Made by a program: the position numbers and the translations under genes
In this document: positions 25,393 to 34,117 of the stretch, piece by piece
Numbering within the stretch: position 1 is the stretch's first letter
Layout: each line of letters begins with the position of its first letter
Source of the DNA: a bacterium
GTDB lineage: Bacteria > SAR324 > XYD2-FULL-50-16
DNA: 49,264 nucleotides
Direction: 5' to 3'
Assembly (NCBI GenBank): GCA_018830885.1
Contig: JAHJRI010000217.1
Span: 1-49,264 of the forward strand
Notes under the pieces: model-generated
The model's database searches: none
Seen by the model: the letters and a program-made list of their open reading frames with translations, nothing else
Told to the model about the DNA's origin: nothing

Positions 25393-25824
25393 CTAAGGAT
25401 TCGTCTTGAAAGATCTTTTCAGGCGGTCATACGCGGCATTGTATATCTGAACGATTTGCTTCGCTGTCTCCATTTTTTCGGGTTGATTGAGATATTTATC
25501 CGGATGGAATTTTTTCATCTCATGGTTTCTGATGTGCCTGACCTCTTCCAGGCTGGAGGGAGGCTTTAGACCGAATAGTTGTAGATCATTTGTAAACTGA
25601 TCACTGTATTTTGAGTCCGGTGGTTCGGGTTCGGGTTCAGTCTTTTGCTCATGGTCATTATTTGCTGTTTTAGGATCGTCATCCCTGACATCAAATTCAG
25701 CTTCCCAGGTGCTGAGTCGTTCATCCAGAAAATCGCTGCTATCATCAATAAAACGACTGATTGTCACAAATTTATCCTCGGCAATCGACCGCATCAAGCG
25801 AAATAGTCTTTGACTGATATCCAT
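25393..25824 (-). CDS. J-domain (DnaJ-like) protein
   Basis: 143-residue protein with a C-terminal J domain at about 80-138. The HPD motif is in KKFHPDKYL, with helix II before it (LEEVRHIRNHEMKKF) and helix III after it (ETAKQIVQIYNAAYDRLKR). The HPD stimulates the ATPase of an Hsp70 such as DnaK. The N-terminal half is helical, then acidic and Pro-rich (about residues 45-72), with no zinc finger or client-binding domain, so this is a type III J protein. It is transcribed towards rplL, and its 5' flank carries the hairpin cluster at 25900-26033. Client and partner are unknown. Confidence 0.85.
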   Translation of the reverse strand: MDISQRLFRLMRSIAEDKFVTISRFIDDSSDFLDERLSTWEAEFDVRDDDPKTANNDHEQKTEPEPEPPDSKYSDQFTNDLQLFGLKPPSSLEEVRHIRNHEMKKFHPDKYLNQPEKMETAKQIVQIYNAAYDRLKRSFKTNP

Positions 25825-25899
25825 AATCTTTTTCCTTGCAGACGCACTGTTCTTGAATCATCCCACTTAAAAACCCGTCTCTGTACCTGCCCAACCACT

Positions 25900-26033
25900 C
25901 CCTGAATGACGAAGATCATTCAACAACGCCATGCAGACGCTAACGTCTGAATTCAGGGGATGTTGATCTGCCATCCCGCAGTAACATCCGTAAATCGGTC
26001 ACCGACCCATTCAACTGGCCCGTTTGCTTGAAT
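25900..26033. other. tandem hairpin cluster, possible structured RNA
   Basis: Perfect inverted repeats in 134 bases: TGAATGA 25903-25909 with TCATTCA 25916-25922; CAGACG 25934-25939 with CGTCTG 25944-25949 (loop CTAA); GGATGTT 25958-25964 with AACATCC 25983-25989, which on the minus strand holds an inner CTGC/GCAG stem; TCGGT-C-ACCGA at about 25995-26005; and ATTCAA 26009-26014 with TTGAAT 26028-26033. An alternative longer pair, CCCTGAAT 25900-25907 with ATTCAGGG 25951-25958, would exclude the first hairpin. The density is well above what I see in most other gaps. Confidence 0.45.
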
Positions 26034-26277
26034 CGGACTGTTTGACCATTTCCTCTCAGTTTATCGCATGTCTACCGAGTCATCAATGACACAACCCCAC
26101 TATTAGTTTTTTAGATCTCGACTTACCGTGGTCCTACGGGCATTCCACTTCTTTGTGTTCTGATTTCATTTTTCATTCATTCAGTAAAGAGCAACCCAAT
26201 AAATCAGTTACACTTCTGCATCGTGGGACAATAGCGCAAGACCGATGGCATTTTAAGACCCCATAACCAGATAACAC

Positions 26278-26306
26278 TTGGAAAAGTATTAAAATCGCTC
26301 TAGAAT
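26278..26306 (+). promoter_or_regulatory. candidate ftsH promoter
   Basis: TTGGAA at 26278-26283 (4 of 6), a 17-base spacer and TAGAAT at 26301-26306 (5 of 6), about 130 bases before ftsH. It fits a housekeeping sigma-70 promoter. A CCCCAT upstream at about 26259 recalls a heat-shock -10, but it has no matching -35. Confidence 0.55.
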
Positions 26307-26434
26307 TATAGACACGGCATTATAAGAACAACCCGGGCAGGTAAGACCCGAAATCAGATATGAAAATCAGAGGACCATGAGATCAACAGGCTAATCCTCT
26401 TAAACGACTCAATCCTGTTACAAAAGAGACATTG

Positions 26435-28243
26435 ATGAATAAGGTTCCTAAAAATTTGTTTTTGCTGATCTCTATTGTCCTTGGTATTATCATCCTGATC
26501 TCTTTTTCGTCAGGTAACCGAAAAGGAAAAGAGATCCCCTTTTCCCAGTTTATGGATATCGTTGAAAGTGGACAGATCAGTGAAGTTGTCGTAAAAGGTC
26601 GTCAAATTAATGGCCGTACGGCCAATCAGGACGTATTTGTGAGCAATCTGCCCAAGTATTACACAGAATTGCCCCGCCTGCTTTATAAAAGAGGAATTAA
26701 TTTCCGATTCGAATCGGACAATTCCGATAACCTCTTTTTTGCAATCTTGAGCTCCTGGCTACCCATTATTCTGATTATCGGCGTCTGGGTGTTTTTCATG
26801 AAGCAGATGCAGGGTGGAAACAAAATCATGGGATTTGGAAAATCCCAGCACACCAAGATTGACGAGGATGCTAAGAAGTACACCTTTGCCGATGTCGCTG
26901 GAATCGACGAATCAAAGGCGGAACTGGATGAAATTGTGGAATTTCTGAAGAATCCAAGTAAATTTGAAAAACTGGGTGGTCGAATTCCAACCGGGGTGCT
27001 GCTGGTGGGAGAACCGGGGACCGGAAAAACCTTACTGGCAAAGGCTATTGCCGGGGAGGCTCAGGTTGCATTCTTCAATATCAGCGGTTCTGATTTTGTC
27101 GAGATGTTTGTCGGTGTTGGAGCCAGCCGGGTCCGCGACCTGTTTGCCCAGGCCAGGGAAAATGCACCGGGGATCGTCTTTATCGATGAAATTGATGCGG
27201 TTGGTCGACATCGTGGGGCAGGCCTCGGCGGTGGCAATGACGAAAGGGAGCAGACTTTGAACCAGTTGTTGGTTGAAATGGACGGATTCAACGGCAATGA
27301 GGGGGTCATAGTCATTGCCGCCACCAATCGACCCGATGTGCTGGATTCAGCTTTAACGCGTCCGGGCCGGTTTGATCGACAGGTCGTTGTTCCGAAGCCG
27401 GATATGAATGGCCGGCAAAAAATCCTTGCGATTCACACAAAAGACCTTACACTTTCAGACGATGTAGAACTTAAAGTCATCGCCCAGGCAACACCCGGTT
27501 TTACAGGAGCTGATTTGGCCAATCTTGCCAATGAAAGCGCCCTGATTGCGGCCAGACTGAACAAATCCACCATAGAGATGGCTGACTTTGAATCGGCACG
27601 AGATAAGGTGATGTTAGGCAAAGAGCGGCGTTCGATGGTCATACCAGCAGAAGAGAAAAAGACAACCGCCTATCATGAAGCCGGACATGCCATTATTGCC
27701 TCACTCCTTGATGAGGTTGATCCGATTCACAAGGTTACCATTATCCCCAGGGGACGCGCTTTGGGGCTGACAATGCTGCTGCCGGTGGAAGACAAGTTCT
27801 CCCAAAAGGAATCACAGTTAAGAGGCATGCTGGTGATGATGATGGGGGGGCGCGCAGCTGAAGAAATTGTGTTTAACCATTTTACAACTGGCGCCAGTAA
27901 TGATCTGGAACGTGCTGCTTCGATCGCTAACCGCATGGTCTGCAACTGGGGAATGAGCAAAATTTTCGGGCCTGTCCATCTGGCGGCCAACCAGGGTGAA
28001 GTGTTCCTGGGACGTGACATCATGCGGAAAAAGAGCATCAGCCGGCGATCCGCCAACACCATTGATCGTGAAGTAAACAAGATTGTCAATGACGCATACC
28101 AGAAAGCCATGGATCTGCTGAGAACAAACATCGCATCTCTGCACGCCGTCTCGCAAGAGCTCATTGAACTGGAAACCATCAATGGTGATGATATCCTCGC
28201 CACCATAGAAAAAAACAGAGTCCACGACAGCACACCTGTATGA
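26435..28243 (+). CDS. ftsH: ATP-dependent zinc metalloprotease FtsH
   Basis: Membrane-bound AAA protease of 602 residues that degrades misfolded membrane proteins and regulatory proteins. Two N-terminal membrane segments flank a periplasmic domain ([16 protein letters not shown] and [14 protein letters not shown]). The AAA module shows Walker A GEPGTGKT at 192-199, Walker B IVFIDEID, and the second region of homology [17 protein letters not shown]. The zinc site is HEAGH at 414-418, with the third ligand Asp in the later [12 protein letters not shown] region. The ATG at 26435 is preferred over a TTG one codon earlier. The stop overlaps the folP start (ATGA), opening a ftsH-folP-cdaA-cdaR run. 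Confidence 0.98.
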   Translation: MNKVPKNLFLLISIVLGIIILISFSSGNRKGKEIPFSQFMDIVESGQISEVVVKGRQINGRTANQDVFVSNLPKYYTELPRLLYKRGINFRFESDNSDNLFFAILSSWLPIILIIGVWVFFMKQMQGGNKIMGFGKSQHTKIDEDAKKYTFADVAGIDESKAELDEIVEFLKNPSKFEKLGGRIPTGVLLVGEPGTGKTLLAKAIAGEAQVAFFNISGSDFVEMFVGVGASRVRDLFAQARENAPGIVFIDEIDAVGRHRGAGLGGGNDEREQTLNQLLVEMDGFNGNEGVIVIAATNRPDVLDSALTRPGRFDRQVVVPKPDMNGRQKILAIHTKDLTLSDDVELKVIAQATPGFTGADLANLANESALIAARLNKSTIEMADFESARDKVMLGKERRSMVIPAEEKKTTAYHEAGHAIIASLLDEVDPIHKVTIIPRGRALGLTMLLPVEDKFSQKESQLRGMLVMMMGGRAAEEIVFNHFTTGASNDLERAASIANRMVCNWGMSKIFGPVHLAANQGEVFLGRDIMRKKSISRRSANTIDREVNKIVNDAYQKAMDLLRTNIASLHAVSQELIELETINGDDILATIEKNRVHDSTPV

Positions 28244-29415
28244 TCCACCCAGAATATCAGTTTCTCCTGAACACCGTTCCCGCTGATATTGCCCGTTCAT
28301 ACCTCAGCCGTACCTGCAGTTGGCAACCGGACTTACAGGGCCAAAGTCCGGTGACTGTCTATGCGCGATATTTCAATGATCCACCACCAGCGATTTATCT
28401 TTCAACCGCTGCTTCTTTTCCGGAATCATGCAAAATCAGCAACTGTGGTCAGAAAGGGGGAGCTGTTTTTCATCTCGCAGCAGATCAATTAACACTCAGT
28501 CGCATCCTCACTTTCTTGTCATCCGCGGGGGACCAACAACTGCTCTGTCAAATCGAAACGGCGCTTAACCGGCAGAATATTCCCAGTTTCAAGGTTCGTG
28601 ATCAGATCTGGAAAAGTGATCGCCCCCGGATCATGGGAATTCTTAATATTACACCAGATTCCTTTTTTGACGGCGGCACCTTTTTGGGGTTGGAAGACTA
28701 TGCAATGGTCGCTGAAAAAATGATCCAGGCCGGGGCCGACATCATCGACATCGGGGGAGAGTCATCTCGACCCGGAGCCGAAACGGTCCCCGAAAATGAG
28801 GAACTTGCCCGCGTAATCAAAGCCGTTAGGCAGATTCGAAATCGATTTCACATTCCGCTGTCGGTCGACACGACCAAACCGGCGGTTGCCGATGCGGTGC
28901 TTGCTGCAGGGGCTGATATGATCAACGACATATCCGGGTTGGCCTCCGGTCAAGACATGATCCGTATCGTGTGCAAATACAAGGCAAGTTACTGTCTGAT
29001 GCACATCCAGGGAACACCTGCTGATATGCAGCATAATCCCCACTACAGAGATATCATCGGAGAAATATACCTGTTTTTCCTCTCCAGGCTGGCAATATGC
29101 GCTAAAGCGGGATTGGAAAAAGACAGGATTCTGCTTGACCCCGGTATCGGATTTGGTAAAACTGTCTTAGACAATATTGATATATTACGGTTGCTATCCG
29201 CATTTTCTAATCTGGACAGCCTGATATTGATTGGAACATCGAATAAATCCTTTATCGGAAAAATTCTGCAGCGTGAGTTGAACGATCGAGCTCCCGGGAC
29301 GATGGCAACACACGCGCTGGGATGGATGCAGGGGGCAACCGTATTTCGTGTGCATGCGGTACGGGAGACAAAAGACGTTATTGAAATGGCACGGTGCTAC
29401 ACTCAGGATCTTTAA
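28240..29415 (+). CDS. folP: dihydropteroate synthase with N-terminal extension
   Basis: Folate enzyme joining p-aminobenzoate to dihydropterin pyrophosphate. The catalytic domain starts at residue 132 (MGILNITPDSFFDGG) and contains IDIGGESSRPGA, the SVDTTKPAVA segment, DPGIGFGKT and RVHAVRE, all classic DHPS motifs. The first 130 residues are an added domain with an IARSYLSRTCSWQPDLQ start and no motif I know. Standard DHPS has about 280 residues and this one has 391. The extension shares the frame and no internal ribosome-binding site stands out, so it is probably part of the protein. Translationally coupled to ftsH by the ATGA overlap. Confidence 0.95.
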   Translation: MIHPEYQFLLNTVPADIARSYLSRTCSWQPDLQGQSPVTVYARYFNDPPPAIYLSTAASFPESCKISNCGQKGGAVFHLAADQLTLSRILTFLSSAGDQQLLCQIETALNRQNIPSFKVRDQIWKSDRPRIMGILNITPDSFFDGGTFLGLEDYAMVAEKMIQAGADIIDIGGESSRPGAETVPENEELARVIKAVRQIRNRFHIPLSVDTTKPAVADAVLAAGADMINDISGLASGQDMIRIVCKYKASYCLMHIQGTPADMQHNPHYRDIIGEIYLFFLSRLAICAKAGLEKDRILLDPGIGFGKTVLDNIDILRLLSAFSNLDSLILIGTSNKSFIGKILQRELNDRAPGTMATHALGWMQGATVFRVHAVRETKDVIEMARCYTQDL

Positions 29416-29530
29416 CAAGATCAGATGTTTTCAGCTGTTATTTCAAATATTCTTTCAGCTTCTCACTCACAGAAGGCGGCTTAAAACCAACAATAATTTT
29501 GCTATTTCTCATGAATAGCGCCCTGACATA

Positions 29531-30316
29531 ATGCCATTCAATTTCGATTTTTTGCATAATATCAGATGGCAAGACTATCTAGATGTCATCATTCTTGCCA
29601 TTGTTATATACCGAATCCTTCTCATGTTGAGAGGGACCCGCACCATCCAGATACTCAGCGGATTTCTGGTTGTTGCGATATTTTTCTATTTCGCGGATCT
29701 CTTCAACCTGATTGCAAGTACCTGGGTTCTGCGGAATATTTTGAACTCCATTGTCATTGTCTTTATCGTCCTCTTTCAGTCAGACATCAAAAATGCGCTG
29801 GCGCAGATGGGGACCACAAGAATCTTCCACGATACACACCTGGGAAAATCAGCCAATATCCTCGACAGTATCTACTCTGTTTGTGAGCATTTTTCAAAAA
29901 AACGGATTGGGGCACTGATCGTTCTTGAAAATGAAATGGGTCTCGGGGATTACTATTCCGGGGCAACCAGGCTCAATGCAGAGTTTTCGAGGCAACTGCT
30001 GGTTTCTATCTTCAACCCGCACTCACCGTTGCATGACGGCGCCGTATTCATCAGCCGGGACGGGTTAATCTCATACGCGGGTTGTATCCTGCCACTATCC
30101 AAAGAGATCGATATTTCGAAGAACCAGGGCACCCGTCACCGTGCAGCACTCGGATTGAGTGAAGAATCTGACGCTGTTATCCTGACTGTCAGTGAAGAAA
30201 CAGGTGAGATAAGCCTGGCGCATAACGGCGAGCTCGTCACTGAAAGTAAAGACTACAAAATCAAGTCCAAAGTCAAGGAAATTTTTGCAAAAACAAAAAA
30301 GACGGCCGGTGCATGA
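29531..30316 (+). CDS. cdaA: diadenylate cyclase CdaA
   Basis: Membrane enzyme making cyclic di-AMP from two ATP. It has 261 residues, with three N-terminal membrane helices (about residues 15-85) and a DAC domain. DAC motifs are LHDGAVFI (His168-Asp169-Gly170-Ala171) and GTRHRAALG (Arg202-His-Arg204). Length matches the CdaA family. It is followed directly by cdaR, whose start overlaps its stop (ATGA); CdaR is the usual extracytoplasmic modulator. The same ftsH/folP-cdaA-cdaR grouping is known in deltaproteobacteria-like genomes, where glmM often follows; glmM is not here. Confidence 0.96.
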   Translation: MPFNFDFLHNIRWQDYLDVIILAIVIYRILLMLRGTRTIQILSGFLVVAIFFYFADLFNLIASTWVLRNILNSIVIVFIVLFQSDIKNALAQMGTTRIFHDTHLGKSANILDSIYSVCEHFSKKRIGALIVLENEMGLGDYYSGATRLNAEFSRQLLVSIFNPHSPLHDGAVFISRDGLISYAGCILPLSKEIDISKNQGTRHRAALGLSEESDAVILTVSEETGEISLAHNGELVTESKDYKIKSKVKEIFAKTKKTAGA

Positions 30317-31263
30317 AATCTGATATTAAAAAAATTATCTTTAATAATCCGCTGCAAAAACTTCTGGCGTTAAGTTTCGCTATTACCATCTGGATTTTTG
30401 CACCGGCACCGGATAAGAAAAACCTGACTGAAATCCAGTTTTTCGTACCTGTCTCATATGTTAACCTGCCTAAAAACCTGGAGATCATTTCGGATCCCCT
30501 GCAATCCATCAGCGTATCGGTGGAGATCCCAAGCAACGAGATTCAAAAAGCTCATCCAAGCCTGTTTCAGGCTATTATTGATCTCGAGGACGCCACCCCT
30601 GGTAAACAGACATACGAACTCAACCGGGATATTGTCAAAGTACAAAATACCATCAATGTCCAGATAACGCAGATATCGCCCGGTTCCATCGAGCTGATGT
30701 TTGAGGAGATTGTTGAAAAAACCGTTCCTATTAAACCGGTTTTCATTGGCGAGGTTGCAAAAGGGTATGTCCTGGAAAAAGTGACGATGGAACCTGAAAC
30801 AATTACCATCCGAGGTCCAAAATCCATCACCGAGAAAGTAGAACAACTGGAAACAAAGACAATTAATATTGAGAATATCGCCAGCCATATTGAGCAGCTG
30901 GTCCAGATTTCCCTGCCCAAAGGCGTCACCGTTATCGAACCAAAACAGGAATTCTATATTGCAAAAATCCGGATCGGCAGCGAACCGATCAATGTGAGGT
31001 TCCTCAAAATACCGATTGGTATTGTCAACCAGACCTATGTCACCCGTATTAATCCGAAGCACTTCAATGTTTTGCTCCGGGGGCCCCGTTCACTGATGGA
31101 GAACCTCTCAAAAAAGGATATTCAGGCCTTTATTGATCTCGAAGGTTTAGCACCGGCAGAATATAAAATAGAAGCTCCCACCTTGAGAATACGGCCTGAA
31201 ATTAAAATCTTGAAAATCTGGCCACCCATTGATGTCTGGGTTAAAAAAGAGAGCATCGAATAA
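30313..31263 (+). CDS. CdaR/YbbR-domain protein, regulator of CdaA
   Basis: 316-residue protein with one N-terminal membrane anchor (LLALSFAITIWIFA), followed by about three YbbR-type beta repeats in the periplasm. Typical YbbR elements are FVPVSYVNLPKNLEI, the GPKSITEKVEQLETKTINI unit and the LRGPRSLMENLSKKDIQAFIDL unit. In Gram-positives this protein binds CdaA and tunes c-di-AMP synthesis. Coupled to cdaA by overlap. Downstream lies a strong hairpin before the convergent SPL-like gene. Confidence 0.93.
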   Translation: MKSDIKKIIFNNPLQKLLALSFAITIWIFAPAPDKKNLTEIQFFVPVSYVNLPKNLEIISDPLQSISVSVEIPSNEIQKAHPSLFQAIIDLEDATPGKQTYELNRDIVKVQNTINVQITQISPGSIELMFEEIVEKTVPIKPVFIGEVAKGYVLEKVTMEPETITIRGPKSITEKVEQLETKTINIENIASHIEQLVQISLPKGVTVIEPKQEFYIAKIRIGSEPINVRFLKIPIGIVNQTYVTRINPKHFNVLLRGPRSLMENLSKKDIQAFIDLEGLAPAEYKIEAPTLRIRPEIKILKIWPPIDVWVKKESIE

Positions 31264-31274
31264 TCTGCTGGTTT

Positions 31275-31323
31275 AATGTTGAATCCCGGAAACACCTGAA
31301 ACCGTTTCAGCTAATTCAACATT
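31275..31323. terminator. bidirectional hairpin between convergent genes
   Basis: Outer stem AATGTTGAAT (31275-31284) with ATTCAACATT (31314-31323) is a perfect 10-bp pair. Inside lies CTGAAAC-C-GTTTCAG (31296-31310), a 7-bp palindrome. The element fills nearly all of the 64 bases between the cdaR stop and the SPL-like stop, so it could stop or protect both transcripts. A T-run is lacking on either side. Confidence 0.6.
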
Positions 31324-31327
31324 GACC

Positions 31328-32416
31328 TCAACCACCGCATTTCAAATACATTTCCAGTGCCTCGGCATCCCGGGGGTGAATCGGCATGATGTCTTCCCAG
31401 ACAGTATGTTTTTCCATGCAGAGATACAAAGGAACCTCAGGTCCAGCCTTTCTGATCAAACCAGAGATTGTTCCCAGCAGTTCCATGCGGATTTTTTTCA
31501 GATAACGCATTTTGCCGTCCTGGGCAGGGATAAATTCGTTACAGAATATTGAAATGTTTGGAAACCGCTCTTCAGCGATCTGCTTCAGGATGGGAATATA
31601 ACGCAGCGTTCCCAGACTGATCCAGGCAATATGCCGGGGGGCAACATAATCAAACATCAGTTCAATTGTCCGAGCATATCCGGAGCGCCAATGGGGGTAA
31701 TATATCAGGGGATCAAAATGAAACGCCACCTTATACCCCTCGGATATCATGCGCGTAGCGGCGTGCAGTCTTTTTTCCAACGGCGTCGTCTTAAATTCAT
31801 TCTCCCTGATAATTTCATGGGGATTCAGGGACCAGGCAACTACAGTGCGCCCCTTGTGTTCAAGTCCTACCAGCGGGTCAACCAGATCGGTTTTTGTCTT
31901 TAATTCCAGCGTTGCATTGGGAAGGGCTGAAAACGTTTCTATCAGATAGGGGTTGACCTGAAAGATATGATCCAGCGCCAGGCTGTCAGAATGCTCACCG
32001 GTACCGACCCTGAATGGTCTCTGAGCCGCTTTTTTGATCACTGAGACAGCCTGCTCGACGATCTCTTCAACATTGAGATGAAAAACAATCAGCGGTTTGT
32101 TTAAAAATGCCTGTAAAATACAATAGGTGCATTCCAGCGGACAGTTTTCGATCAGATCGAGAACATAATAGTTACAGCAGAGGACCTCTTCTGAAAACCC
32201 CGGGCAAAGCTTGAAACCGCTGCCCTGATATTTCTTGAGAAACAAGATCTTTTTCCCCTGGGTTATGGAACAGCCCGTATCTGACAGTTCAGGAATAGCA
32301 TCCGATGAATCGACAACGATCTGCTCAACATCGGCGTATTGCTGCAGAATCCTTCTACAAAATCGTAAAGCGGACACTTGGGATTCAACATAAATCCGCT
32401 CAGGTTTGTATAACAT
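31328..32416 (-). CDS. SPL-family radical SAM protein (spore photoproduct lyase-like)
   Basis: Radical SAM enzyme of about 362 residues related to spore photoproduct lyase. The iron-sulphur motif is Cys-x-x-x-Cys-x-x-Cys in ENCPLECTYCILQAFLN, and SPL-type elements follow (RVGTGEHSDSLALDHI, LELKTKTDLVDPL, VAWSLNPHEI, HFDPLIYY). I chose the ATG at 32416 (MLYKPERIYVE), because a frame to 32536 adds 40 residues that overlap no fold. True SPL repairs a thymine dimer of spores; no sporulation gene is near, and relatives in non-spore-formers are of unknown or DNA-repair role. The stop faces the cdaR stop across a hairpin. Confidence 0.88.
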   Translation of the reverse strand: MLYKPERIYVESQVSALRFCRRILQQYADVEQIVVDSSDAIPELSDTGCSITQGKKILFLKKYQGSGFKLCPGFSEEVLCCNYYVLDLIENCPLECTYCILQAFLNKPLIVFHLNVEEIVEQAVSVIKKAAQRPFRVGTGEHSDSLALDHIFQVNPYLIETFSALPNATLELKTKTDLVDPLVGLEHKGRTVVAWSLNPHEIIRENEFKTTPLEKRLHAATRMISEGYKVAFHFDPLIYYPHWRSGYARTIELMFDYVAPRHIAWISLGTLRYIPILKQIAEERFPNISIFCNEFIPAQDGKMRYLKKIRMELLGTISGLIRKAGPEVPLYLCMEKHTVWEDIMPIHPRDAEALEMYLKCGG

Positions 32417-32544
32417 GGGGCTGCCTGTACTGAAAGTTTTTTTGGAGGGGGGGTGATGTGGCGAGCTATGGAAAAGTCCGCCAGTCTTTGCTAAAGGATT
32501 CTGTCGTGGACCGGAACCTGTCGAAATGGTGTGCATCCGTTCAA

Positions 32545-32835
32545 TTATTGGTCTGCTTCTTCACGAATGGGCACGATCTGGGCACAATGGCCAAGATTCT
32601 CAAGTCGGGTTTTCTTAATCGGGGAGGTGGTCCGCCGAGCATCCAGAGTTCTCTGGTGATTGGATTTCAGGCACCAGTACATAGCACCACCCTGTTTTTT
32701 CAGAATACAGCGAATATTGCTTTCGAGGCAGACCTGGGGTTTCGTCAGGGTGTTCGAGTTCTGGCTGTCATCGGCCTGGACACCCGCGACCCCAATCAGT
32801 ATCAACCAGAGTAGTAGTGAGAGTTTTTTAGTCAT
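32545..32835 (-). CDS. small exported Cys-containing protein, unknown
   Basis: 96-residue protein with a clear signal peptide (MTKKLSLLLWLILIGVAGVQA, cut before DD). The mature 75 residues carry four Cys in CLESNIRC, MYWCLK and GHCAQIV, which suits two disulphides or a metal site. AGCAGG lies 7 bases before the ATG. It ends 128 bases before the start of the SPL-like gene on the same strand. I do not recognise the family, and the coding call rests on the signal peptide and ribosome-binding site. Confidence 0.6.
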   Translation of the reverse strand: MTKKLSLLLWLILIGVAGVQADDSQNSNTLTKPQVCLESNIRCILKKQGGAMYWCLKSNHQRTLDARRTTSPIKKTRLENLGHCAQIVPIREEADQ

Positions 32836-32938
32836 AGTACCTGCTATTTTTGTAGTAAGCCTGTTCAGGAAACCTGTATATTTTTAATTCAAAAAACATA
32901 CCACTGTTTTGGCAAGTCCGATGAATCCCGATTCCGGT

Positions 32939-33742
32939 TTATTCCTCATTTCTATTCAGGTCAACCGGCCCCGGTATTTTTTCCCCCTTCTTATTAAACC
33001 AGTGGGTTTCGACTTCGAAATCATTTCCCGAAGAATAGTGAAACACATCGATCTGCTTTGAAGCACCATTGTTCTGTTCAGCAAAAGCATCTGTATAATA
33101 CATTTCCTGCCTGGCCTTCCGGAAATATTTACTGGGGCTGTATTCGTTGAAGTATACGCGCCGCTGATATCCCTTTTCTCTAGTCGTTTTTTCAGTATAA
33201 AACGATTCCACCTTTATACCTATCTCTTTTTCATCAAAATAGATGACATTCTTTTCGATGCCGTCAATATTTAAGGGATAGAACCATTCGATTTTCGTTT
33301 TCAGACCTTTTTCCCGGTAGATGACATTATATCCGTTATATGCATCCAGAAAGTGGTTCTCGGTTTTAATAATCGCAGCATTCGTAAGAGGATCCGCAAA
33401 TCGATCAAAATAGTCGATGGTTTTTTTAATCAGTGTTTCTTCAGCAAACCGGTTGGAATAGATACGTTCTTCTTTCACTTTTTTATCGAACGCGAAGTAA
33501 TCGATGATCATGTCTAAACCATTCTCGACAGGATAATCGATGGTGAAGACCGTTTCTGACTTTATCTTTATTTCGTCATCGTCATAGTAAACACGAACGA
33601 ATGAACCATCTTGGTTCGAAATTTCAAGCGTCCTCCCGCCAAACTCATTATTTTCGTCTATCACATCCTGATCTGCCCCGAGCGATATCCCTCCGCTCCA
33701 GACTAAAACAAGTGTAATACAAACCAACAGCAATCTTTTCAT
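32939..33742 (-). CDS. exported beta-repeat protein, relative of the 15114-16094 product
   Basis: 267-residue exported protein (signal MKRLLLVCITLVLVWSGGISLG). The mature part has repeats of about 40 residues with strands such as VRVYYDDDEIKIKSETVF, IDYFAFDKKVKEERIY, NVIYFDEKEIGIKVESFY and RRVYFNEYSPSKYFRKARQE. The spacing of Tyr-Phe-Asp, Lys-x-Glu and aromatic residues matches the repeat protein at 15114-16094, so the two are probably paralogues of one repeat family. It is highly charged. No function is known to me; a periplasmic or surface location is inferred. Confidence 0.75.
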   Translation of the reverse strand: MKRLLLVCITLVLVWSGGISLGADQDVIDENNEFGGRTLEISNQDGSFVRVYYDDDEIKIKSETVFTIDYPVENGLDMIIDYFAFDKKVKEERIYSNRFAEETLIKKTIDYFDRFADPLTNAAIIKTENHFLDAYNGYNVIYREKGLKTKIEWFYPLNIDGIEKNVIYFDEKEIGIKVESFYTEKTTREKGYQRRVYFNEYSPSKYFRKARQEMYYTDAFAEQNNGASKQIDVFHYSSGNDFEVETHWFNKKGEKIPGPVDLNRNEE

Positions 33743-34117
33743 GATAAAATCCTGGATGCTTTTTCCACCGATACTGATTTTACATTTTTATCAATTGACG
33801 TTCTTTATCTTTCTAAAGGCGTGCTTTCAAGCAGTCATGACTGCCATGTTATCGATCACTTTTCAAACCCCGACCGAATAAGCGCTGGCGGCTCTTTATC
33901 AAAGGATTGATCAAATCTGCTATTTCCAGTAGGGAAACCTGCTTTCTGAAAAAATCCCGGTGACCATATTTCCTGGAAAACTCACACGCCCTCTCTTGCG
34001 ATCTGTCCGTTAGAAGAAAGAGCAAAACCCATTTTGAATTAAACTGGACTGAGCGGTTGATGACGAGTGTTTACCGTATTCAGATCCAGATCCAGGAAAC
34101 CGGGACGTTTAGCCATT
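33743..34117. other. 375-base intergenic region with a 14-bp palindrome
   Basis: No gene is seen. A perfect palindrome, GCAGTCATGACTGC, lies at 33831-33844, about 90 bases upstream of the minus-strand beta-repeat gene, in a position where an operator could act. No other element is clear. Confidence 0.4.

Larger units (their letters stand above)
25825..26434. other. divergent region between J-domain gene and ftsH
   Basis: About 610 bases without a gene. It carries an unusual cluster of perfect hairpins (25900-26033, listed separately) and the candidate ftsH promoter at 26278-26306. No ORF with coding character is seen on either strand. Confidence 0.45.

Noticed and set aside
26259..26264. CCCCAT as a heat-shock sigma-32 -10 element for ftsH
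   Set aside because: No CTTGAA-like -35 at the right distance; the sigma-70-like pair downstream is better.
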